From NCBI GenBank assembly GCA_947470805.1, contig CANIVU010000024.1, forward strand, positions 1 to 64,000: DNA of 64,000 bases. The letters are read 5' to 3'. How positions within the stretch are numbered: position 1 is the stretch's first letter; the number at the start of each line of letters is the position of its first letter. Position numbers and translations under genes: made by a program. Below, in pieces: positions 58,450 to 64,000 of the stretch. Source of the DNA: Acidobacteriota bacterium (lineage in GTDB: Bacteria > Acidobacteriota > Terriglobia > Bryobacterales > Bryobacteraceae). Under the pieces are notes generated by a model. That model did not search any database. It was not told the origin of the DNA and saw only the letters and a list, made by a program, of their open reading frames with translations.

Positions 58450-59820
58450 ATGGCCACACTTCCCCAACTCCGCCGCCGCGACCTCCTGCATCTGGGCGCG
58501 CTCTCCATCGCGGGCTACGAAATGGCCGATGCGTTTCAGCCGCACAACGTCCACGCGCAAAGTCGGACGAAGGTCCGCGGTTCGGCCGATGCCGTTATCT
58601 TCCTGAACCTCCAGGGCGGCCCGTCGCCGATGGACATGTTCGATGTGAAGTTCGGTAAGTGGGCGCCGGAGAATCGCGATGTTCGTTCGACGAAATACGG
58701 CTACCAATTCCCCTACGGGCTGATGCCGAAGCTGACCGAACAGCTGGGCGAAATCGCCGTGGTGCGCAGCGGCCAGGCGTGGGAAACGGTTCATTCACGC
58801 GGGCAGTATTACCTTCAAACCGGCCACGCGGTGAGCGCGGCGCGCATAAAAGAATCGCCCGCGATCGGCTCCGTGGTGGCGCATGAGTTCAATTCGCAGC
58901 GGAAGGCGGATGACTTCCTGCCGCCGTTCGTCTCGATGAACTACGAAGCGTCGACGATGTACGGGCCGCTGCAGGGGGAAGGCTGTTTGCCGGCCGATTG
59001 CGCGCCGCTGACGCTGGATCTGGCAAGCCGGAACCTGCCCTTTTTCGTGGACGAAAAAGATCGCGCCCGGCTGATCCGCCGCTGGGAAGCGCTGCAGCAG
59101 ATGGACTCCAGCCGCCATACGCTCGATGACAGTTCGCCGGTGGGCATGCGCCGCTTCGATAGCTTTTCGAAGCAGGTGTTCAAGATGATGAACCACCCGA
59201 AGATGAGCAGCGTGCTGAAGGTCACCGACGAAGAGCGCAAGGCCTATGGCGCGACCGCCTTCGGCGATGCCTGCCTGATCGCGCGCAACATGGTGGCGGC
59301 AAAAGCGGGTGCCAAGTTCCTGATGGTCACGCAACCCGGTTGGGATCACCATAGCAATATCTACGGCGCGAAGGGCGTGGGCGGGCTGTACAAGACCTGC
59401 TCGACGCTCGACGCGGCCTACTCGGCGCTGCTTGCCGACCTGAAGCGGATGGGGCTCTTGGAGAAGACGCTGGTGGTTTGCATGGGTGAATTCGGCCGCA
59501 CACCGGGTGATCTCACCCCTGTGGCGGGGCGCGAGCACTACGCCGACACGATGTTCGCGTTGTTCTCCGGCGCGGGCGTCAAAGGCGGTCGCGTCCTGGG
59601 CGCCACCGACGAGCAGTGCGCCAAAATCACCGAGTTTGGATGGTCCGGCCGGCGCCCGGTCTATCCCGAAGATGTCTGCGCCACCATCTATTCCGTGCTT
59701 GGCATCGATTGGTCCAAGCGAATTACCAATACGCCATCCGGCCGGGATTTCCTATACGTCGATCCCGCGGCCGGCACCAAAGTAGTCAACTTCCGCGAGG
59801 TTTCCGACCTCTGGTCGTAA
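58450..59820 (+). CDS. DUF1501 protein, Tat-exported
   Basis: A 456-residue DUF1501 protein with a twin-arginine-like N-terminus (LRRRDLLHLGALSIAG). Motifs: 'VIFLNLQGGPSPMDMFD', 'VHSRGQYYLQTGH', 'FLMVTQPGWDHHSNI', 'CMGEFGRTPG' and 'GREHYADTMFALFSGAG', the last holding His/Asp metal-site residues of the alkaline-phosphatase-like fold. It follows the DUF1549 gene by four bases, one operon. A different copy of the family is at 29.1 kb paired with DUF1800. Confidence 0.92.
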   Translation: MATLPQLRRRDLLHLGALSIAGYEMADAFQPHNVHAQSRTKVRGSADAVIFLNLQGGPSPMDMFDVKFGKWAPENRDVRSTKYGYQFPYGLMPKLTEQLGEIAVVRSGQAWETVHSRGQYYLQTGHAVSAARIKESPAIGSVVAHEFNSQRKADDFLPPFVSMNYEASTMYGPLQGEGCLPADCAPLTLDLASRNLPFFVDEKDRARLIRRWEALQQMDSSRHTLDDSSPVGMRRFDSFSKQVFKMMNHPKMSSVLKVTDEERKAYGATAFGDACLIARNMVAAKAGAKFLMVTQPGWDHHSNIYGAKGVGGLYKTCSTLDAAYSALLADLKRMGLLEKTLVVCMGEFGRTPGDLTPVAGREHYADTMFALFSGAGVKGGRVLGATDEQCAKITEFGWSGRRPVYPEDVCATIYSVLGIDWSKRITNTPSGRDFLYVDPAAGTKVVNFREVSDLWS

Positions 59821-59871
59821 CCCGCTAGCCCAGCCCCCGCATTGGCCCCCAACGTGCCACGGAATCCGTGG

Positions 59872-60717
59872 ATGCGTAGCTATTGGTGTGCCGTCGCGCT
59901 GCTGTCGAATGCCGTTTTCCCGCAGGACGGCCGCGAACTCACTTTCCGCTATGCCACCGAAATCAACCAGCAACTCCGGCTCCCCGTCGAAGAACAACAG
60001 TTCTACGGCGCGGAACTGGCGCGCTTGTTTGCCGGTAGCGGGCCGCAGTTTATCGGGCTGGTGGATCGGTCGCCGAACGTGCAGGCTTTCCTGCTCTACT
60101 GGCGGGGCGCGGATGGCGTCATGCATTGGATCGGCGCGTCGCCAGTTTCTACCGGACACCCCGGCCGGTTCGACTACTTCGAAACGCCGCTCGGCGTTTT
60201 CGATCACACCGTGGAGAACCCGGACTACCGGGCCGAAGGCACGCGCAACTCGAACGGCATCTGCGGGTACGGCGTTAAGGGCATGCGCGTGTACGACTTC
60301 GGATGGGTGCGCCAGAACAAGGGTTGGGGCGATCGCGCGGAGATCGAGATGCGCTTCCAGATGCATGCCACCGATCCGGATTTCCTGGAGCCGAAGCTGG
60401 GCACGGCGCAATCGAAGGGGTGCATTCGAATCCCACGTTCGCTCAACAAATTTCTCGACCGCCACGGCGTACTGGACGCTGATTACGTGCGCGCTGTTGA
60501 CGAAGGCGGGCGGCCATTTGTGCTTGATCGCAGCTGGCGTCCAGTTTCAGGGGCCGGCCGGTATTTGGTCGTTATCGATTCGGACCGCGCCGAGCGGCCG
60601 GCCTGGGCCGTGCCTACTCCAAAACCAGCACCGCCGCGCGTTCCGCTCCCAAAGCCCGCGTATCCGCCGACCGGGTCCGGACCACCACCTGGAACGACGC
60701 CGGTACCTCGCCCTTGA
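59872..60717 (+). CDS. L,D-transpeptidase (YkuD) family protein
   Basis: A 281-residue exported enzyme, start ATG 59872 on a signal peptide (MRSYWCAVALLSNAVFPQ); upstream TTG 59842 is less likely. YkuD core at about residues 70-185: 'GRFDYFETPLGVFDHTVENPDY', 'MHATDPDFLEPKLGTAQSKGCIRIP' with catalytic Cys in SKGCIRI and His in MHAT. It makes or cleaves 3-3 crosslinks in peptidoglycan or anchors proteins. A Pro-rich tail (last about 35 residues) overlaps the convergent regulator gene by 104 bases. Confidence 0.88.
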   Translation: MRSYWCAVALLSNAVFPQDGRELTFRYATEINQQLRLPVEEQQFYGAELARLFAGSGPQFIGLVDRSPNVQAFLLYWRGADGVMHWIGASPVSTGHPGRFDYFETPLGVFDHTVENPDYRAEGTRNSNGICGYGVKGMRVYDFGWVRQNKGWGDRAEIEMRFQMHATDPDFLEPKLGTAQSKGCIRIPRSLNKFLDRHGVLDADYVRAVDEGGRPFVLDRSWRPVSGAGRYLVVIDSDRAERPAWAVPTPKPAPPRVPLPKPAYPPTGSGPPPGTTPVPRP

Positions 60718-61858
60718 GCTCGCGGACAAGTTCGGTCAGGTCGTCGAGCGACGTGAGGTATTCCATGGCACCCTGGCTGCCATCGGAATTGAGCCCGGCG
60801 AAGAGTATGGTGCGCCGGGGGCCGGCGTTCGTGCGATTGGTCAAAACGGTGATCAGTCCGTAGTTGATCGTGCCGGACTTTTCACGGAAGTAGGCCTGTT
60901 TGCCGTCGGCGGAGACGATGCCCATCTCCCGGCGCTCTGGAACGTAGCGCACCGCAAACCCTTTCGGCGGCTGCAGAGATTGCGCCACTCGGTTATATTC
61001 GGCGCGGCCCAGCACGACCGCGTTGCGTTCCTTGATCTCCGCCGCACCGGGGTGTTCGGCGTGCCACTGTTCCACCCGAACGCCGCGTGCCGCCAGAAAG
61101 CCGGCGAGGGTGACGGCCGCACTGGCTTCGCCGCCGAGCACGCCATGGTGGTTGGGGTGAAGAACTGGTTGGCGGGGTGTGAAGCGAAGGTTCTGTTTGT
61201 ACCACTCACTGAGACGCGGGTCTTCCGGCGCCGGCAATGTGAACGGAGGATCGCCAACGGGCAGCGGGTCCGTGCCAAAATCGCGGATCCACAGTTGGGG
61301 CGCGGTAGCGAGCAGCAGCGTGACAGAGGACCCTTTTTCGAGCAGCGGACCCCAGATGCGCTGCGCGGCCCGCTCGCCCGCTGGCGCCGGCCAAAGGAAT
61401 TGAACGGCGATCGACACGGCGAGGAGCGCCCCGGCGCCAGCGGCCGCCCCGTGCCAGAAGCGCGTCGGCGTTTGTACTGTTTCGGCCGGTCTCGGTTCGG
61501 CGGGACTCTCGGCCGCCTCCTCGACATCCTGCGCAAAACGCGGCCGGTAGGTTCCTTTGGGAATCTCGATCCGCAGGCCGGGGCTGGCGGCGGTCCGGTA
61601 GTAGTCTTCGATCCGCTTGCGCAGTTCATGTGCGCGGGTTCGGACGGTGGAGTCAAGCTCGGGCGCAAACTCGGCCGGCCGGCCGAGCGCTTTTACACCG
61701 ATCGCATACTCGCTCAGGTCGGCCCCGCGCCCCTCGATTTCCTCCGTGACGATGAATCGCAGAAGTTGACGCAGCTGTTCCGAGCGGCCCAGCGCGGGGC
61801 TCGCCAGCAGCGACTCCAGGGCCCGTTGTTTATCCTCGCAATCCGACGCCACAGCCAT
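60614..61858 (-). CDS. Membrane-bound winged-helix transcription regulator, paralog
   Basis: A 414-residue regulator with the same layout as the one at 55.5 kb: N-terminal winged helix (about 15-100; 'LRFIVTEEIEGRGADLSEYAIGVKALGRPAEFAPELDSTVRTRAHELRKRIEDYY' region), one transmembrane helix (about 130-152, 'AAAGAGALLAVSIAVQFLW'), and a sensor domain. Shared words EYAIG, ALGR/VLGR, DSTVR/DSAVR show paralogy. Probably controls the divergent FAD oxidoreductase/Oar operon. The 3' end overlaps the convergent L,D-transpeptidase gene. Confidence 0.85.
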   Translation of the reverse strand: MAVASDCEDKQRALESLLASPALGRSEQLRQLLRFIVTEEIEGRGADLSEYAIGVKALGRPAEFAPELDSTVRTRAHELRKRIEDYYRTAASPGLRIEIPKGTYRPRFAQDVEEAAESPAEPRPAETVQTPTRFWHGAAAGAGALLAVSIAVQFLWPAPAGERAAQRIWGPLLEKGSSVTLLLATAPQLWIRDFGTDPLPVGDPPFTLPAPEDPRLSEWYKQNLRFTPRQPVLHPNHHGVLGGEASAAVTLAGFLAARGVRVEQWHAEHPGAAEIKERNAVVLGRAEYNRVAQSLQPPKGFAVRYVPERREMGIVSADGKQAYFREKSGTINYGLITVLTNRTNAGPRRTILFAGLNSDGSQGAMEYLTSLDDLTELVRELKGEVPASFQVVVRTRSADTRALGAERAAVLVLE

Positions 61859-61908
61859 TCAAAACAACGTTATAACAATTCAGTAACGGCTGCCACATTC
61901 CTCAAAAA

Positions 61909-61917
61909 AAGTCACTT
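61909..61917. promoter_or_regulatory. AAGTCACTT core, candidate operator
   Basis: AAGT-C-ACTT lies 50 bases upstream of the regulator start and 68 bases before the FAD oxidoreductase start, matching the core of the palindrome at 55403-55417 (AAGTGACTT). A second short dyad CAAG-AAATAA-CTTG is at 61938-61951. Confidence 0.35.
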
Positions 61918-61984
61918 ATTTAACAACGGTCGCCTAACAAGAAATAACTTGCCGACCCCTTCGGGGAACGCCCATGCTGTGCGA

Positions 61985-63577
61985 ATGCCTCTCGTCTCCC
62001 GTCGCGGCCTGCTGTTGCTGGCGGCCGCGCCTCCGTCTCCGGATGTTGTTGTCTACGGAGGTGTGCCGTGCGGGATCGCGGCGGCCATCGCGGCGGCGCG
62101 TTCGGGCAGCCGGGTGGTGCTGTTGGAGCCTTCGCGGCACGTCGGTGGGTTGTCGACGAGCGGGATCAACACGGCCGAAAGCGAGCACATGCTGCATTGG
62201 ACCATCGGCGGCATCGCGCTCGAGTTCTACGAGCGGCTAGGGCGGCACTACGGCACGGGGAAGCCGGAGTTCTACTTTGAATCGTCGGTCGCCGAGCGGG
62301 TCTATCTGGAGATGCTGCGCGAGGCTGGCGTCACGGTTCGGTTCGGGCAGCGGGTGGAGAGCGTCGATCTGGCGGGCGGACGCATCCGTGCGATCGGCCT
62401 GGCGGACGGATCCCAGGTTATGGCGAAGGTGTTCGTCGATGCATCGTATGAAGGCGACCTGATGGCGCGGGCCGGGGTTCGTTCGGTGGTGGGGCGGGAG
62501 AGCCGGGCGGAGTTCGGAGAAGAAGCGGCCGGGGTCCGCTTCGACAAGACGCCGCGCGCCGCGCGGACGGTGGATGCCGATGGCCGCCTGCTGCCTGGGA
62601 TCTCGGCATGGGCCAAGGACCTGAAAGAAGGCGACGCGCACCGGGCGGGGATGAACTACAACTTCCGGTTGACGTTCGCCAAGGACCCGGCGCTTCGGAT
62701 TCCCATTCCCGCGCCGAAGCGGTACCAGCGGGAACGGTACACACTGCTGGCGAACTGGCTGGGTGAGAATGCCGGCAAGCCGCTGCGGCTGACCGATTTC
62801 CTGGATCTCTATGCGCGGCGGAACGGGAAATTTGAAGTCAACAACAAGCAGGCCGCGATCATCTCCACCGGGCATTTTGGCGGCCAGTTCGACTATCCCA
62901 CGGCGACCTACGCCGAGCGCGAACGCATCGTCGCCGACCATTGGGACTACACGCTGGGCCTGCTGCATTTCCTGGCAAATGATGAATCCGTGCCGCCGTC
63001 CGTCCGCGCCGAGATGCGCGGCTGGGGCCTGCACAAGGACGAGTTCGCCGACAACGGGAACCTGCCGTACGCGTTGTATGTGCGGGAAGCCCGGCGGATG
63101 CGCGGGGAGTTTGTTGTGACGCAGAAGGACGTCACCACCGATCGCCGCAAGGCGGACGCCATCGGCATCAGCTCCCATTTCATCGATTCGCACCACGTCC
63201 AGCGGGTGGCGCTTTCGCCCACCGAATTTGTCAATGAGGGCCGCATTTGGCGGCTCGGCTGGGCGTACCAGATTCCCTACGGCGCCTTGGTCCCCAAAAC
63301 CGCCGAATGCACCAATCTTCTTGTCCCCGGCGCGGCGAGTTTCTCGCACGTCGCGTTTTGTACCTACCGGTTGGAGAGCGTCTGGATGATCGGTGGCCAT
63401 GCCGCCGGCGTCGCCGCGTCGATGGCGGCGCGCGGCAATCGGTCCGTGCAAAACATCCATCGCGGTCAACTCCAGCAAACCCTGCGCCGTCAGCGGCAGG
63501 TTGTCGATTTTATCCCCGGTCAACCCGAAAAGTGGAGCGATCCCAAGGGCGGCACCGGCGGTCCCCCTGAATTCTAG
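61985..63577 (+). CDS. FAD-dependent oxidoreductase, exported
   Basis: A 530-residue flavoprotein of the FAD_oxidored group. ATG 61985 (MPLVSRRGLLLLAAAP) is chosen; GTG 61979 is in frame and the open frame extends much further upstream, antisense to the regulator. N-terminal signal with RR precedes the FAD motif 'VVVYGGVPCGIAAAIAAARSG' (shifted GxGxxG) and 'VVLLEPSRHVGGLSTSGI'. 'AKVFVDASYEGDLMARAG' binds FAD as in relatives. Substrate unknown, probably a sugar or polyol. It starts an operon with the Oar-type receptor 15 bases later. Confidence 0.88.
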   Translation: MPLVSRRGLLLLAAAPPSPDVVVYGGVPCGIAAAIAAARSGSRVVLLEPSRHVGGLSTSGINTAESEHMLHWTIGGIALEFYERLGRHYGTGKPEFYFESSVAERVYLEMLREAGVTVRFGQRVESVDLAGGRIRAIGLADGSQVMAKVFVDASYEGDLMARAGVRSVVGRESRAEFGEEAAGVRFDKTPRAARTVDADGRLLPGISAWAKDLKEGDAHRAGMNYNFRLTFAKDPALRIPIPAPKRYQRERYTLLANWLGENAGKPLRLTDFLDLYARRNGKFEVNNKQAAIISTGHFGGQFDYPTATYAERERIVADHWDYTLGLLHFLANDESVPPSVRAEMRGWGLHKDEFADNGNLPYALYVREARRMRGEFVVTQKDVTTDRRKADAIGISSHFIDSHHVQRVALSPTEFVNEGRIWRLGWAYQIPYGALVPKTAECTNLLVPGAASFSHVAFCTYRLESVWMIGGHAAGVAASMAARGNRSVQNIHRGQLQQTLRRQRQVVDFIPGQPEKWSDPKGGTGGPPEF

Positions 63578-63592
63578 ACAAAGGAAAATGCC

Positions 63593-64000
63593 ATGAAGCA
63601 GCTACTTACATTTTTGCTTGTGCCGCTTGCGCTATTCGCGCAAACGGCCCAGATTACCGGTCGCGTCGCCGATTCCTCCGGCGCCGTCGTCTCCGGCGCC
63701 AAGGTTACGGTGACCAACACGGAAACCGGTGTCCGGCGCGAGATCCAGTCCAATGGCGATGGCTACTACGCCGCGCCGTTGCTGATCCGGGGCACGTACA
63801 GCATCGGCGTGCAGCAGGCAGGTTTTAAGGAGTCTGTCCGCTCCGGGTTGAGCCTGGATGAAGGCCAGACGCTGCGCATGGATTTTGCGCTCGAAGTGGG
63901 GCAGGTGAGCGAGAAGATTGAGGTCACGGGTGCGGCGCCGTTGCTGGAAACCGAAGGCGCGACGATTTCGACGGTGGTGCCGAATCAGAAGATCCTGGAT
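63593..64000 (+). CDS. Oar-like TonB-dependent receptor, 5' part only
   Basis: The first 136 codons of a third Oar-type receptor, cut by the window edge. Signal peptide MKQLLTFLLVPLALFAQ, carboxypeptidase-regulatory-like domain ('AQITGRVADSSGAVVSGAKVTVTN', 'DGYYAAPLLIRGTYSIGVQQAGF') and the beginning of the plug ('EVTGAAPLLETEGATISTVVPNQK'). AAAGGAA lies upstream of ATG 63593. It follows the FAD oxidoreductase by 15 bases, so uptake and oxidation of the same compound are likely. Confidence 0.9.
   Translation, partial: MKQLLTFLLVPLALFAQTAQITGRVADSSGAVVSGAKVTVTNTETGVRREIQSNGDGYYAAPLLIRGTYSIGVQQAGFKESVRSGLSLDEGQTLRMDFALEVGQVSEKIEVTGAAPLLETEGATISTVVPNQKILD

Noticed and set aside
59888-61984. Upstream two thousand bases of the 1229-codon frame ending at 63577
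   Set aside because: The frame runs through the transpeptidase and antisense to the regulator; only the part from 61985 has a signal peptide and FAD fold.

Overview
The window looks like the chromosome of a GC-rich soil Acidobacterium of the Bryobacterales/Solibacter type. This is inferred from gene content: three Oar-like TonB-dependent receptors with an N-terminal carboxypeptidase-regulatory domain, paired DUF1800/DUF1501 and DUF1549/DUF1501 secreted proteins, an S46 peptidase, Solibacter-type Ig-like domains, membrane-anchored winged-helix regulators, and many Tat or Sec signal peptides. I found no rRNA, tRNA, CRISPR array or intact transposase.

Layout. 0.1-1.8 kb: an ATPase plus TOPRIM-like gene pair, AT-richer than its surroundings, which looks like a defence-type module. 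1.8-6.8 kb: envelope and secreted proteins (DUF481, Gfo/Idh/MocA, DUF4097-like), an ArsR-SRPBCC pair and a coiled-coil membrane protein. 7.0-8.7 kb: a decayed patch with an RtcB-like gene remnant and an orphan RES-domain toxin. 8.7-17.5 kb: a secreted ricin/crystallin protein coupled to an S46 peptidase, an ATP-grasp-like protein, an M19 dipeptidase and an Oar receptor, together suggesting peptide scavenging. 17.7-20.4 kb: a DUF1963-like lipoprotein, then a toxin-antitoxin island (mobile mystery protein A/B with a Fic domain, and a VapBC-like pair). 20.4-26.0 kb: an MFS exporter, a degenerate Wzt-like ABC protein, a secreted beta-helix protein, a methyltransferase fused to Ig-like domains, and a membrane protein.

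26-39 kb: DUF1800 with DUF1501, a TPR protein in an operon with a 954-residue zinc-ribbon/transmembrane/lectin-fold protein, a dual-OB protein, PhoD phosphatase and a GT39 glycosyltransferase. 39-46 kb: PA14 protein, SurE, a cytochrome/ankyrin/alpha-alpha-barrel fusion, an aldo/keto reductase, two coupled amidohydrolases and a frameshifted secreted protein. 46-56.7 kb: a second Oar receptor, a secreted Pro-rich protein, DUF2239 with an excellent promoter, an enolase-superfamily enzyme, and a siderophore-type TonB receptor divergent from a winged-helix regulator. 56.7-64 kb: DUF1549/DUF1501, an L,D-transpeptidase, a second winged-helix regulator, an FAD-dependent oxidoreductase and the start of a third Oar receptor cut by the window edge.

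The common theme is outer-membrane import and extracytoplasmic degradation of organic matter, each system with a local regulator, interrupted by small defence/toxin islands. Plus-strand base skew changes in blocks independent of gene orientation, which suggests past inversions. The best candidates for something under-described are the ATPase/TOPRIM pair, the degenerate Wzt/methyltransferase cluster, the 954-residue zinc-ribbon protein with its TPR partner, and shared operator-like dyads at the two membrane-bound winged-helix regulators.
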